From positions 2,584,001-2,648,000 of the forward strand of contig NZ_CP125098.1 in assembly GCF_030020805.1 (NCBI RefSeq): 64,000 nucleotides of DNA. The letters run 5' to 3'. Below are positions 28,481-38,216 of this stretch, in pieces. The stretch is from Paenibacillus sp. RC67. GTDB lineage: Bacteria; Bacillota; Bacilli; Paenibacillales; NBRC-103111. How positions within the stretch are numbered: position 1 is the stretch's first letter; the number at the start of each line of letters is the position of its first letter. The notes below the pieces were generated by a model that had not been told where the DNA came from, searched no databases, and saw only the letters and a list, made by a program, of their open reading frames with translations. Made by a program: the position numbers and the translations under genes.

Positions 28481-29668
28481 ATGCAGGCAAGATTGGTATT
28501 GGAAGACGGTACGATTTTTACCGGAAAAGCATTTGGTAGTGAAGGCGAATCGACAGGTGAGGTCGTTTTTAATACAGGGATTACAGGATATCAAGAGGTT
28601 CTTTCCGACCCGTCTTATTGCGGACAAATCGTAACGATGACTTATCCGCTGATCGGTAACTACGGGATTACACGCGACGATTTCGAATCGATTCGTCCTT
28701 TCGTTCACGGATTCGTTGTGCGTGAGCATGAAACAGTTCCAAGTAACTGGAGAGCAGAATACTCGGTTGACAGCTTGCTGAAAGAGTACGGCATTATCGG
28801 AATCAGCGGTGTGGACACTCGGATGCTGACTCGCCTTATCCGCCACCACGGGGTAATGAAAGGCTTGCTTACGACTTCCAATAAATCAGCTGCTGAGCTG
28901 CTAGAGCAATTGAAAGCAACTCCACTGATGACGGATCAAGTAGCACGTGTTTCTACAAAAAGCGTATTTGGCTGCCCTGGCTCCAAAGAGCGCGTAGTTG
29001 TTGTAGATTTCGGTGCGAAAAGCGGAATCATTCGCGATTTGACAAGCCGTGGCTGCGACGTGGTCGTAGTGCCTCAAGACGCAACAGCAGATCAAATCCG
29101 CCGCCTGGCTCCAGATGGCATTATGCTGTCCAACGGCCCTGGGGACCCGAAAGATGTTCCTCATGCTGCGAAGATGATTTCCGAAATTCTCGGAGAGTTC
29201 CCTATCTTCGGTATTTGCCTGGGTCACCAACTGCTTGCACTTGCATGCGGCGCTGATACAGAGAAGCTTAAGTTCGGACATCGCGGTGGGAATCACCCTG
29301 TAAAAGATCTTAAGACGAATCGCTGCTACATTACATCGCAAAACCACGGTTATACGGTTAAAGAAGAATCCATCGCCAATACGGAGTTGGAAGTTACACA
29401 TATCAACAACAATGATCAAACTATCGAAGGCTTAAAACATAAGAAGCATGCAGCATTCTCGGTGCAATACCATCCGGAAGCGGCTCCGGGTCCTTACGAC
29501 TCCAGCTACTTGTTCGATGACTTCGTTCAAATGATTCGTGACTTCAAAACATCGAAGCCGCAATTACCAAGACAAGCGCAAATTTCGGCTGCTTCCAAGC
29601 TTGGCGCTCAACCTGCGGGCTCCGCTGCCCCTGCATCGAAAGGAGAATTGCACTATGCCAAAAAATAA
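28481..29668 (+). CDS. carA: Carbamoyl-phosphate synthase small subunit
   Basis: Glutamine amidotransferase subunit supplying ammonia to CarB. The class I GATase has [14 protein letters not shown] with the nucleophile Cys, and [10 protein letters not shown] with the catalytic His and Glu. 395 residues, about 30 longer than Bacillus PyrAA: the extra C-terminal tail is rich in Ala, Ser and Pro, and its codons include the carB ribosome site. ATG 28481 after AAGGAG. It overlaps carB by 14 bases. Confidence 0.95.
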   Translation: MQARLVLEDGTIFTGKAFGSEGESTGEVVFNTGITGYQEVLSDPSYCGQIVTMTYPLIGNYGITRDDFESIRPFVHGFVVREHETVPSNWRAEYSVDSLLKEYGIIGISGVDTRMLTRLIRHHGVMKGLLTTSNKSAAELLEQLKATPLMTDQVARVSTKSVFGCPGSKERVVVVDFGAKSGIIRDLTSRGCDVVVVPQDATADQIRRLAPDGIMLSNGPGDPKDVPHAAKMISEILGEFPIFGICLGHQLLALACGADTEKLKFGHRGGNHPVKDLKTNRCYITSQNHGYTVKEESIANTELEVTHINNNDQTIEGLKHKKHAAFSVQYHPEAAPGPYDSSYLFDDFVQMIRDFKTSKPQLPRQAQISAASKLGAQPAGSAAPASKGELHYAKK

Positions 29669-32600
29669 TAGCTTGAAAAAAATACTAGTTATCGGTTCCG
29701 GTCCAATCGTTATCGGTCAAGCGGCTGAGTTCGACTATGCCGGCACACAGGCTTGCCAAGCCTTGAAAGAGGAAGGGATGGAGGTCGTCCTGATCAACAG
29801 CAACCCTGCTACGATCATGACCGACACCAACATGGCGGATAAAGTGTACATCGAACCGATTACACTTGAATTCGTAACGCAAATCATTCGTCAGGAGCGT
29901 CCTGACGGTTTGCTGCCTACACTAGGCGGTCAAACGGGCTTGAACATGGCTGTGGAATTAGCGCGTGCAGGAGTTCTTGAACGCGAGAACGTGAAGCTGC
30001 TCGGTACGCAGCTCACAGCAATCGAGAAGGCGGAAGACCGTGACTTGTTCCGTGACTTGATGAGAGAACTGGAACAACCAGTACCAGACAGCACTATCGT
30101 TACTACGATTCAAGAGGCTGTTGACTTTGCAAATGAGATCGGTTATCCGATTATCGTGCGTCCAGCTTACACATTGGGTGGTACTGGCGGCGGTATTTGC
30201 GCCAACGAGGAGGAACTGCTTGAGACGGTTGCTTCAGGTATCCGTTACAGCCCAATCGGTCAGTGTTTGATCGAGAAGAGCATCGCTGGAATGAAAGAAG
30301 TCGAGTACGAGGTTATGCGTGATGCGAACGATAACTGTATTGTTGTTTGTAACATGGAGAACTTCGATCCGGTTGGCGTTCATACAGGAGACAGTATCGT
30401 TGTGGCACCTAGCCAAACGTTGTCCGACCGTGAATACCAAATGCTTCGTTCCGCTTCTCTCAAAATTATTCGCGCCTTGAACATCGAAGGCGGTTGTAAC
30501 GTACAATTTGCGCTGGATCCATTCAGCTACCAATACTATGTTATTGAAGTAAACCCACGTGTAAGCCGTTCTTCGGCTTTGGCTTCCAAAGCGACTGGTT
30601 ATCCAATTGCCAAAATGGCTGCTAAAATCGCTATCGGTTACACATTGGATGAAATCATCAACCCAGTTACTGGCCAAACCTACGCTTGCTTCGAGCCTAC
30701 ACTGGATTACATTGTATCGAAAATCCCTCGTTGGCCTTTTGATAAATTTACTGCGGCTAACCGTAAGCTGGGAACGCAAATGAAAGCGACTGGAGAAGTC
30801 ATGGCAATCGGCCGTACTTTCGAAGAATCGATTCATAAAGCGATCCGCTCGCTTGAAATCGGTGTTCACCGCCTGTACTTAAAAGAAACAGACTTATTAG
30901 ATAAAGAAACGCTAGAAGCGCGTCTGATCAAACCGGATGACGAGCGTATGTTCTTAATCGCAGAAGCATATCGCCGCGGCTACACGCTTCAGCAAGTTCA
31001 AGATTTGACCAAAATCGACTGGTGGTTCCTAAGTAAGCTCGAAGGACTTATTCAATTCGAAGAGCAGCTGCTTCAACCTGAATTGACACAAGAGCTTCTG
31101 TACGAAGCAAAGCGAAAAGGCTTCACGGATCGCGCTATTGCGGAAATTCGCCGTAATGCGGATAAAGGATTAAACTTCACTCAGGAAGCGGACGTTCGCG
31201 CTTATCGCTTGAGCTTGAACCTGAAACCAGTTTACAAAATGGTTGATACTTGCGCAGCTGAGTTTGAAGCTACGACTCCTTACTACTACTCGACATACGA
31301 GACAGAAGATGAAGTGAAAGAAACAACGAAGGAAAAAGTAGTTGTTCTAGGTTCCGGACCTATCCGTATCGGACAAGGTATTGAGTTTGATTACTCCACC
31401 GTGCATGCGGTATGGGCGATTCAAGCTGCTGGTTATGAAGCTGTCATTATTAATAACAATCCAGAGACCGTTTCGACGGACTTTAATACTTCCGATCGTC
31501 TGTACTTCGAGCCGCTGTTCTTCGAAGATGTTATGAACGTAATCGAGCGTGAAAAACCGATCGGCGTTATCGTTCAATTCGGTGGACAAACCGCTATCAA
31601 CCTGGCTGCTCCTTTGGCTAAAGCGGGCGTGAAAATCTTGGGAACAGACCTGGAAAATATCGATGCAGCTGAAGACCGTAAAAAGTTCGAAGCCCTGCTT
31701 CGCGGCTTGGACATTGCGCAACCTCCTGGCGGTACCGTTACTTCGGTAGACCAAGCTGTAGGCATGGCTTCCAGATTCGGTTACCCAGTGCTCGTTCGTC
31801 CATCCTATGTATTGGGTGGCCGCGCAATGGAAATCGTATATTCCGACGAAGATTTGCTGAGCTACATGGAATATGCAGTGAAAATCAACCCTGAACATCC
31901 GGTACTGATTGACCGTTATATGCTGGGTAAAGAGGTAGAAGTTGACGCAATCTGCGACAAAGAAACTGTACTGATCCCAGGTATTATGGAACATGTTGAG
32001 AGAGCAGGCGTTCACTCCGGTGACTCTATCGCCGTCTATCCGCCGCAAACCATCTCGGAAGAAATTAAACAGCAAATTATCGATATCACTACGAAAATTG
32101 CTAGAGGCCTTGAAGTCGTCGGTCTGGTTAACATCCAGTTCGTCATTTATCAAGACCAAGCTTACGTAATTGAAGTGAATCCGCGTTCTTCCAGAACGGT
32201 TCCTTTCTTGAGTAAAGTAACGAAAATTCCAATGGCTAACTTGGCAACACGCCTTATCATGGGTGAAAAGCTTGCTGATCTCGGTTACCAAACCGGATTG
32301 TGGCCAGAAGATGATTATGTATCCGTAAAAGTGCCTGTATTCTCCTTCGCTAAATTGCGCCGTGTAGATACGACGTTGGGACCTGAAATGAAGTCCACAG
32401 GCGAAGTAATGGGACGCGATCAGACATTCGCTAAAGCTCTTTATAAAGGATTGATTGGCTCGGGAATGAAAATTCCTCCAACAGGCGCAATCATTGCGAC
32501 TGTAGCCGATAAAGATAAAGAGGAAGCGATTGAGATCTTAACCGGCTTCTACAATCTGGGTTACAAAATCGTTGCTACAGGAGGCACAGCCAAGGCTCTT

Positions 32601-32870
32601 GAAGAAGCTGGCTTGCATGTAACACATGTGAACAAGCTGAGCGAAGGTTCGCCGAACATTCTTGATTTGATCCGTAATGGAGAAGCCCACTTTGTGGTCA
32701 ATACATTGACCAAAGGAAAAACGCCTGAGCGTGACGGCTTCCGTATCCGCCGTGAAGCTGTTGAGAACGGAGTTGTCTGCATGACTTCTCTTGATACAGT
32801 AAGAGCGTTGTGGCATATGCTTGAAGCGATCAATTTCCAATCGAGACCGATGCCTGCACATCACGCATAA
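29655..32870 (+). CDS. carB: Carbamoyl-phosphate synthase large subunit
   Basis: 1071-residue synthase with two duplicated ATP-grasp halves ([18 protein letters not shown] near the start; [18 protein letters not shown] in the second half) and a C-terminal MGS-type allosteric domain ([19 protein letters not shown]). Makes carbamoyl phosphate from bicarbonate, glutamine ammonia and 2 ATP. The frame extends upstream to 29538, but ATG 29655 follows AAAGGAGA and matches the family. The only synthase in the window; it also serves arginine synthesis unless a second copy exists. Confidence 0.97.
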   Translation: MPKNNSLKKILVIGSGPIVIGQAAEFDYAGTQACQALKEEGMEVVLINSNPATIMTDTNMADKVYIEPITLEFVTQIIRQERPDGLLPTLGGQTGLNMAVELARAGVLERENVKLLGTQLTAIEKAEDRDLFRDLMRELEQPVPDSTIVTTIQEAVDFANEIGYPIIVRPAYTLGGTGGGICANEEELLETVASGIRYSPIGQCLIEKSIAGMKEVEYEVMRDANDNCIVVCNMENFDPVGVHTGDSIVVAPSQTLSDREYQMLRSASLKIIRALNIEGGCNVQFALDPFSYQYYVIEVNPRVSRSSALASKATGYPIAKMAAKIAIGYTLDEIINPVTGQTYACFEPTLDYIVSKIPRWPFDKFTAANRKLGTQMKATGEVMAIGRTFEESIHKAIRSLEIGVHRLYLKETDLLDKETLEARLIKPDDERMFLIAEAYRRGYTLQQVQDLTKIDWWFLSKLEGLIQFEEQLLQPELTQELLYEAKRKGFTDRAIAEIRRNADKGLNFTQEADVRAYRLSLNLKPVYKMVDTCAAEFEATTPYYYSTYETEDEVKETTKEKVVVLGSGPIRIGQGIEFDYSTVHAVWAIQAAGYEAVIINNNPETVSTDFNTSDRLYFEPLFFEDVMNVIEREKPIGVIVQFGGQTAINLAAPLAKAGVKILGTDLENIDAAEDRKKFEALLRGLDIAQPPGGTVTSVDQAVGMASRFGYPVLVRPSYVLGGRAMEIVYSDEDLLSYMEYAVKINPEHPVLIDRYMLGKEVEVDAICDKETVLIPGIMEHVERAGVHSGDSIAVYPPQTISEEIKQQIIDITTKIARGLEVVGLVNIQFVIYQDQAYVIEVNPRSSRTVPFLSKVTKIPMANLATRLIMGEKLADLGYQTGLWPEDDYVSVKVPVFSFAKLRRVDTTLGPEMKSTGEVMGRDQTFAKALYKGLIGSGMKIPPTGAIIATVADKDKEEAIEILTGFYNLGYKIVATGGTAKALEEAGLHVTHVNKLSEGSPNILDLIRNGEAHFVVNTLTKGKTPERDGFRIRREAVENGVVCMTSLDTVRALWHMLEAINFQSRPMPAHHA

Positions 32871-32883
32871 TAGATAACTAGAA

Positions 32884-32928
32884 GATTAGCACAGCGGCCC
32901 GGGAAAGAAGCGGGATGCTGTGCTAATC
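32884..32928 (+). other. Long hairpin between carB and pyrF
   Basis: GATTAGCACAGC (32884-32895) pairs perfectly with GCTGTGCTAATC (32917-32928). Inside, CCCG pairs with CGGG. There is no T run, so this looks like an RNA-processing or stability element inside the operon and not a terminator. Confidence 0.75.
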
Positions 32929-32978
32929 CCTTGATTAGGCGTCCATAGGCGTCAAAATGACTCGGGAGGCAAAGTAAC

Positions 32979-33704
32979 GTGCCAGTTCAAACAAATGTAG
33001 CGGAGAGAATTATGGTAGCGCTGGATTATCCAGGCGCGGCGGAAGCCCGGCAGCTGATCGAAGCTTTAAAGGGTATTCCATGCTATATGAAAGTCGGTAT
33101 GCAGCTGTTCTATAGCGCGGGTCCTCAGTTTGTATCCAGCTTGAAGGAGCAGGGCTATAAAGTGTTCCTGGATGTGAAAATGCACGACATTCCCAATACC
33201 GTTAAAGGCGGATCTGAGAGTGTAACAATACTTGGTGTCGATATGTTCAACGTTCATGCAGCCGGCGGCAAGCAAATGATGGAGGCGGCCCTTGAGGGCG
33301 TGGATAAGGCACTCAATGGCGGTACTGACAAACCGATCGTCATCGGTGTCACTCAGCTTACCAGTACCAGTCAAGCCGTGATGAATGAAGAGATTGGTAT
33401 TGGTGGCAGTGTGGAAGAAGCTGTTCTTCGCTACGCCCGACTGGCACAAAGTGCTGGATTGCATGGAGTTGTAGCCTCTCCATTAGAGGTGACGAAGATA
33501 AAAGGGGCTTGCGGTGCTGAATTTGTAACCGTGACACCGGGAATTCGTCCCGCTGGAGCGGATATTGGTGATCAGACACGCGTAATGACCCCTGCAGAAG
33601 CTTTTGCACAGGGAACGGATTACGTGGTTATCGGACGTCCGATAACGGCTGCAAAGGACCCTAGAAGCGCTTTGGAAGCGATTATTCAATCCGTTAGCCA
33701 ATAA
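32979..33704 (+). CDS. pyrF: Orotidine 5'-phosphate decarboxylase
   Basis: Last step to UMP. The catalytic DVKMHDIPNTVKGG motif holds the Asp-Lys network; VTPGIRPAG and DYVVIGRPIT form the phosphate site. 241 residues. GTG start, nine bases after GGGAGG. It follows carB directly because pyrK and pyrD are not in this operon. Confidence 0.95.
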   Translation: MPVQTNVAERIMVALDYPGAAEARQLIEALKGIPCYMKVGMQLFYSAGPQFVSSLKEQGYKVFLDVKMHDIPNTVKGGSESVTILGVDMFNVHAAGGKQMMEAALEGVDKALNGGTDKPIVIGVTQLTSTSQAVMNEEIGIGGSVEEAVLRYARLAQSAGLHGVVASPLEVTKIKGACGAEFVTVTPGIRPAGADIGDQTRVMTPAEAFAQGTDYVVIGRPITAAKDPRSALEAIIQSVSQ

Positions 33705-33753
33705 ATGAAATGATCCTATAGATAGAACCGCACAAAAGGAGACGTGTCCAATC

Positions 33754-34410
33754 ATGACTACAAATACAATTAGAACGAACACATTGTTAGCGGAGCAAAT
33801 CGCAGATGCCCTTCTCCGTATTCAAGCTGTGACCCTTCGTCCGAACCAGCCATTCACTTGGGCTTCCGGCATGAAATCCCCTATTTATTGCGATAACCGG
33901 TTAACGATTTCTTATCCGGAAATTCGTGAGCTGATCGCAGAAGGCTTCATATCGTTAATCCGTGAAAACTTCCCTGATGTTGAAGTGATTGCTGGAGCAG
34001 CGACAGGTGGTATTCCTCATGCGGCGTGGGTAGCGCAAAAGCTGAATCTTCCTATGGTGTATGTTAGGGATAAAGCAAAAGGACACGGTAAAGAAAACCT
34101 GATCGAAGGCGTTATCCGCCCGGGTCAAAAAACAGTCGTTATTGAAGACTTGATCTCTACCGGAGGCAGCTCGCTGAAAGTGGCTGTTGCTGTTAATGAA
34201 GCAGGAGCGCAAGCTCAAGGCGTACTGGGGATTTTCTCCTACCAGTTTGAGAAAGCGACAGAAGCGTTTGCAAGTGCGGGAATTCCTTTTGAAACTTTGA
34301 GCAATTACACAACTCTTGTGGACGTAGCCTTGAAGCAAGGTAGTATTCAGCAGCAGGATCTTGAACTATTGAAATCCTGGCGCTTGAACCCAAGCGAATA
34401 CGGTAAATAA
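33754..34410 (+). CDS. pyrE: Orotate phosphoribosyltransferase
   Basis: Adds PRPP to orotate. The PRPP motif VVIEDLISTGGSS and the flexible loop YVRDKAKGHGKENLIEG are present. 218 residues, slightly longer than the usual 210 because of the N-terminus. ATG after AAAGGAGACG. Last gene of the pyr operon, with a strong terminator behind it. Confidence 0.95.
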   Translation: MTTNTIRTNTLLAEQIADALLRIQAVTLRPNQPFTWASGMKSPIYCDNRLTISYPEIRELIAEGFISLIRENFPDVEVIAGAATGGIPHAAWVAQKLNLPMVYVRDKAKGHGKENLIEGVIRPGQKTVVIEDLISTGGSSLKVAVAVNEAGAQAQGVLGIFSYQFEKATEAFASAGIPFETLSNYTTLVDVALKQGSIQQQDLELLKSWRLNPSEYGK

Positions 34411-34430
34411 TTTTTAATATCCTTCCGAGT

Positions 34431-34477
34431 AACCTTCAATCTACTTTCTATTTGAAAGAGGATTGAAGGTTTTTTTG
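34431..34477 (+). terminator. Terminator of the pyr operon
   Basis: ACCTTCAATC (34432-34441) pairs with GATTGAAGGT (34461-34470), with an inner CTTTC/GAAAG pair, followed by TTTTTTG. Confidence 0.9.
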
Positions 34478-34517
34478 TTTTGCAGGATAGTTCAAATTTG
34501 AATGCCGAATCGTAAAG

Positions 34518-34725
34518 ATGGAGCGGAATAAAAGCGGATACGGTATTCCGATTACGATTGGCAATAATGTCTGGATCGGTGGGCATTGCGCCATTTTGCC
34601 GGGAGTGACAATCGGTGACAATTCTAATGTGGCAGCCGGTTCGGTAGTGACGAATTGATGTACCGGCCAATACGATTGTCGCAGGAAATCCAGCCAAGTT
34701 GCTGAGGGAAATCACAGAAGAATAA
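34518..34725 (+). pseudogene. Broken maltose/galactoside O-acetyltransferase fragment
   Basis: From 34518 the frame reads [20 protein letters not shown] and on to GSVVTN, then TGA. One extra base there shifts the rest; the other frame continues DVPANTIVAGNPAKLLREIT to TAA at 34725. Together they match the C-terminal third of Maa/LacA hexapeptide acetyltransferases. The N-terminal two thirds are missing, so this is a degenerate remnant left between pyrE and the next genes. Confidence 0.85.
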
Positions 34726-34762
34726 TACTGATCTTATAGAGCGCAGATTTTAGTGGGGATAC

Positions 34763-34797
34763 ATACTAAAGGACACCTTATTGGTGTCCTTTAGTAT
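34763..34797. terminator. Perfect 15-bp hairpin
   Basis: ATACTAAAGGACACC and GGTGTCCTTTAGTAT are perfectly complementary with loop TTATT. It ends six bases from the stop of the small minus-strand gene, so it is probably its terminator, although the T run is poor. Confidence 0.65.
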
Positions 34798-34802
34798 CAG
34801 CA

Positions 34803-35108
34803 TTAGGGTCCTGGATTCAATTGAAATGTGAACGATAGGGTTACACTTGTTGCTAATTGGGCGTCTATTGCACTATAAGTAATGACGACCCTTGGCGTTT
34901 CTCCCAAATCATTAAATATTCGTACCCGATTAGGTGATATGAAGCCAGCTGATTTTAACAGGGCTCTCATTTGCAGGACTCTTTTATTAGTGCTTGTTTG
35001 TGTATCGCCAATAATGTCTTCAAACTTTCTTCTAAATGAAACACAGTTCGCCAATTTTGCAGATAATCTTGTAATTTGAAGTAATGCTTGTTTCACTGTA
35101 AGAGCCAT
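34803..35108 (-). CDS. Hypothetical protein, 101 residues
   Basis: Not recognised. The protein is basic at the N-terminus with an amphipathic helical half (KQALLQITRLSAKLANCVSF, FRRKFEDIIG), and a beta-rich C-terminal half (RVVITYSAIDAQLATSVTLS, FTFQLNPGP). No signal peptide or membrane segment. It has a strong ribosome site, AAGGAGGAATC, before ATG and ends next to a perfect hairpin, which supports a real gene. It lies in the small accessory patch beside a pseudogene, so recent arrival is possible. Confidence 0.6.
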   Translation of the reverse strand: MALTVKQALLQITRLSAKLANCVSFRRKFEDIIGDTQTSTNKRVLQMRALLKSAGFISPNRVRIFNDLGETPRVVITYSAIDAQLATSVTLSFTFQLNPGP

Positions 35109-35251
35109 AAGATTCCTCCTTAAGTAATTTAGAATATCTTATGAACCAGTGAATGGATATGCTTATACTAATGACATATGGAATGAAATAGGGTTCGGCG
35201 AACCTTAGAATGTGCTGAAACACGTTAGAAACCTGAGAGGGGATAGAGCTT

Positions 35252-35884
35252 ATGAGCTATATAAGTCCGAATTGGAACACATCCGTAATGATTACCATTG
35301 ATACCCAGAACGATTTTACCCTACCGAATGCTCCTGCTCAAATCAGCGGTACTACGCAAATTTTGCCGAAAATGAAGTCATTGCTTGAAAAGTATCGTGA
35401 GATAGGATTGCCGATTATCCATGTCATTCGTTTGTATAAAGAAGATGGTTCAAACGTTGATATTTGCAGGAAAGAAGCTGTTGAAAAAGGTGCCAGGATT
35501 GTTGCCCCATATTCAGATGGTGCCGAATTGGTAAGCGAAATCCGCCCGTTAAGCTACAGTTCTCTGGATGCCCATAAGCTTTTGAAGGGAGAGTTTCAGT
35601 CAGTTGGAGAAAATGAATGGATAATGTATAAACCTCGCTGGGGTGCTTTTTATCATACAGATTTGGAAGCTTTCCTCAAGAAGCGTAACATCGACACCAT
35701 TGTATTTTCTGGCTGTAACTTCCCTAACTGTCCGCGAACATCCATTTACGAAGCCAGTGAGCGTGACTTCCGTGTTGTTATGGTGGCAGATTGCATGTCG
35801 CAGGTTTACGAGAAGGGCATCCAAGAAATGAGGAACATTGGTGTGCATGTTTGTGTTTTAAATGATGTTCTTAGTGCAATATAG
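35252..35884 (+). CDS. Isochorismatase/nicotinamidase-like cysteine hydrolase
   Basis: 210-residue cysteine hydrolase of the isochorismatase superfamily. The Asp-Lys-Cys triad is visible: Asp17 in TIDTQNDF, Lys in MYKPRWGAF and the nucleophile Cys in FSGCNFPNC, then the helix TSIYEASERDFRVVMVADC. Substrate unknown: nicotinamidase, isochorismatase and carbamoyl hydrolases all share these residues. ATG after AGAGGGGATAG. Monocistronic, with its own terminator. Confidence 0.85.
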   Translation: MSYISPNWNTSVMITIDTQNDFTLPNAPAQISGTTQILPKMKSLLEKYREIGLPIIHVIRLYKEDGSNVDICRKEAVEKGARIVAPYSDGAELVSEIRPLSYSSLDAHKLLKGEFQSVGENEWIMYKPRWGAFYHTDLEAFLKKRNIDTIVFSGCNFPNCPRTSIYEASERDFRVVMVADCMSQVYEKGIQEMRNIGVHVCVLNDVLSAI

Positions 35885-35927
35885 TAATCAATTGTTGAAT
35901 CAATAGGAACTTTAACTGAATGAAACG

Positions 35928-35972
35928 GCGGCAGTCTAAGACTAATTTTTTTAGTCTAAGGCTGTCGCTTTT
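35928..35972 (+). terminator. Terminator after the cysteine hydrolase gene
   Basis: GCGGCAG (35928-35934) pairs with CTGTCGC (35962-35968), with AGACTAA/TTAGTCT inside, followed by TTTTC. Confidence 0.75.
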
Positions 35973-36070
35973 CAATTTTCCGAAGTTATCACCACTTACA
36001 AACCGACCGTTGGTATTTATAATGAAATGGTATCATCAGGAAAAAATATTAATATTTTAGGAGGATGGTT

Positions 36071-36856
36071 ATGTTTTCAAAGGATAAGCTAAAAGGGTTT
36101 CTAATAGGCACGGCAGCAGCAAGCATGGTTCTTCTATCTGCCTCCGCATTTGCCGCACCGGTTACCAAAACAATTACAGCTGCCTACAGCAATATTAAGC
36201 TTTATGTCAACGGACAGCAGATCATACCTAAAGACACAGATGGAGCTGTGGTGGAGCCCTTTATATACGAAGGTACGACCTATTTGCCAGTAAGAGCCGT
36301 AGCTCAGGCTTTGAATCAGCAGGTTAAATGGGATCAAGCTGCTCAAAGCGTGTATATTGACGGAGCCTCAGAAGTGAATCATTCCCCAGAGTATTTATCG
36401 GATCAGCAGGTAATGCAGCTTTTGGAGAAGTCGACAAGATCGATGAAAGTAAGCAGTGGGGGACCGATTGATAATACAAAAGCATGTGAGTATGAGGCTG
36501 TCGCTGGAGACCCGGATTTCCGAAGCTATACGTGCGGATTTAAGACGAAGAACGAAGTGAAACAATATTTGGAAGAGGTATTCACCCCAGCTTATACAGA
36601 AGCATTGATGGAACAGCTTGGATTCATCGAGATCAATGGAAGACTGGCACAACGAGTTGCAGACGGAGGGACGATCTATGATTGGAGCCGCGCTGCGATT
36701 AAAGGCAAATCAATTCAAGGAAACAAAGCCGAAGTGGAGTTCGCGATTCCGGTAAGCGAGGGGTTCGAAGCTCCAAAAGGAGAGGAAGTTCTGAGTAAAA
36801 AGATTGTCTACGAATTAGTGAAAGGAATGGGTTGGAGAATGACACAAGCTAGATAA
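36071..36856 (+). CDS. Secreted protein with copper amine oxidase N-like stalk domain
   Basis: 261 residues. A Sec signal peptide (LKGFLIGTAAASMVLLSASA, cut after AFA) is followed by a copper-amine-oxidase-N-like domain (IKLYVNGQQI, EGTTYLPVRAVAQAL, VKWDQAAQSVYI). This domain is a common beta-rich module of Paenibacillus secreted proteins and has no oxidase activity. The C-terminal part, with two Cys around residues 140 and 155, is not recognised. ATG 36071 is preferred over 36065 because AGGAGG abuts the latter. Confidence 0.82.
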   Translation: MFSKDKLKGFLIGTAAASMVLLSASAFAAPVTKTITAAYSNIKLYVNGQQIIPKDTDGAVVEPFIYEGTTYLPVRAVAQALNQQVKWDQAAQSVYIDGASEVNHSPEYLSDQQVMQLLEKSTRSMKVSSGGPIDNTKACEYEAVAGDPDFRSYTCGFKTKNEVKQYLEEVFTPAYTEALMEQLGFIEINGRLAQRVADGGTIYDWSRAAIKGKSIQGNKAEVEFAIPVSEGFEAPKGEEVLSKKIVYELVKGMGWRMTQAR

Positions 36857-36873
36857 AAAGCCTTGAGGAACAA

Positions 36874-36912
36874 AAAAACGGAGCAGCTCCAAAAGGGGCT
36901 GTCCCGCTTTTA
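36874..36912 (-). terminator. Terminator of the pro-mtn operon
   Basis: Minus strand GGGACAGCCCC, loop TTTT, GGAGCTGCTCC, then GTTTTTTT. Imperfect stem with a good T run. Confidence 0.7.
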
Positions 36913-36915
36913 CTC

Positions 36916-37557
36916 TTACTTTTTCAAAAGCTCCCAACGATATACATATTCGAACAAATACTCAAATGCTTCCAAATTGCGCTTCGCCTCGAATGCATTG
37001 GCTCCCCACGCATAGATCCCGTGCTTGCGCAGCATAATGCCCGGAACACGAGGAACGATGGCATCCTGAACCAGCTCAGCGATTCTCGGAATGTCCGCGT
37101 AGTTAGGCAGGATCGGCACTTCGATCTTCGCGTCCTCATCCCAAATGTTGAACGCTTTAATCAGCTCTACTCCCTCTACAGGAATCGATTTGCGCTCCCA
37201 GAACAGCTCGGACACCAAATTATTAAACACAGTATGAACGTGAAAAATAGCTCCGCAGCCCGTTGCCTTGTAGATTTCGCAATGGATCAGCGTTTCAGCG
37301 GATGGCTTCAGCCCAGTTGCATCGGTTGGCTGTCCTTTTTCATTCACTAATAGAAAATCAGACGGCGTATTTACGGATTTATCCTTGCCGCTAGCCGTAA
37401 TGGCAAACGTAAAGTTGTCTGGCTCAAAATCGCCCACGCGGATGGACAGGTTTCCGCTAGTTGCCGGGAACCAGCCTTTAGCTGCCAGTATCGTCTTAAC
37501 TTCCTTCAACTCGGCGAACGCCTGCTGCTTTTCTTCCAATTTCAAAGTACTGCTCAC
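36916..37557 (-). CDS. mtnB: Methylthioribulose-1-phosphate dehydratase
   Basis: Class II aldolase-fold zinc enzyme of the methionine salvage pathway, removing water from MTRu-1-P to give DK-MTP-1-P. Zinc site: HVHTVFNN plus the later His in RKHGIYAWG; the catalytic Glu is in the EAFEYLFEY region. 213 residues. Last gene of the minus-strand run, overlapping mtnX by four bases. Terminator at 36.9 kb. Confidence 0.93.
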   Translation of the reverse strand: MSSTLKLEEKQQAFAELKEVKTILAAKGWFPATSGNLSIRVGDFEPDNFTFAITASGKDKSVNTPSDFLLVNEKGQPTDATGLKPSAETLIHCEIYKATGCGAIFHVHTVFNNLVSELFWERKSIPVEGVELIKAFNIWDEDAKIEVPILPNYADIPRIAELVQDAIVPRVPGIMLRKHGIYAWGANAFEAKRNLEAFEYLFEYVYRWELLKK

Positions 37558-38216
37558 TTTACTTTCAACTCCTCAAGCTGCTTGATTATATCGTGAAAAT
37601 CGTTAAAGGCGTAGTAGTTCAATCCCAGATCCCGGCACAAGTCCACGAGTATCGAGCGTGCAAATACAGTGTCCACCAGCTTGGCACCTTCAAAGTCGGT
37701 CACGCTGTCGCCTATTAGAATACGATGGTATTCATCCGGTGAGTAGCCGCGGATTATTGCTGTTTTGCACATGCCGCAATCATTATGGCACTGATCGTCG
37801 CATGCATGAGGCCACAAGATTTCAATATGACTTCCGCTAAAATTACTGCCATTGCAGTAAATATGATCCTTTGGAATCGAGAACGCGGATAGTACCGGAT
37901 AAACAAAAAAGTCGATACCTCCACTGGTTACAAAAAATTCTATGTTCTGCTGCTTGCAGTATTCAAGCAGTTCCTTGAATCCAGGCCGAATGACGACATT
38001 ATTAATAGCATAATCGACAACCTCCTGTTTGCGGGAGGTAGGTAACAAAGCGAACATCTTGCCTACACCTTCGCGAATCGAGATCGACTTCGAGAGAACT
38101 TGCTCGACGAGCTGATCCCAACCTGGCGGCTGAAAATGCTTCATGATGGCAACGATATTGTCGTTAACGGTGATGGTGCCGTCAAAATCGCAAAAGATGA
38201 TGGTTTTCTTGCTCAT
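37554..38216 (-). CDS. mtnX: 2-hydroxy-3-keto-5-methylthiopentenyl-1-phosphate phosphatase
   Basis: HAD-family phosphatase of 220 residues. Motif I is FCDFDGTITVNDN with the nucleophile Asp, TSGG is motif II and IGDSVTDFEGAKL is motif III. It dephosphorylates the MtnW product. An insertion with four cysteines (CDDQCHNDCGMC) resembles a metal-binding cap. Overlaps mtnW and mtnB by four bases each. Confidence 0.92.
   Translation of the reverse strand: MSKKTIIFCDFDGTITVNDNIVAIMKHFQPPGWDQLVEQVLSKSISIREGVGKMFALLPTSRKQEVVDYAINNVVIRPGFKELLEYCKQQNIEFFVTSGGIDFFVYPVLSAFSIPKDHIYCNGSNFSGSHIEILWPHACDDQCHNDCGMCKTAIIRGYSPDEYHRILIGDSVTDFEGAKLVDTVFARSILVDLCRDLGLNYYAFNDFHDIIKQLEELKVK

Noticed and set aside
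31347..32291. A 314-codon open frame antisense to carB
   Set aside because: It mirrors the second half of carB; the composition (many Asn, Phe, Asp) reflects codon use of carB and there is no start signal.
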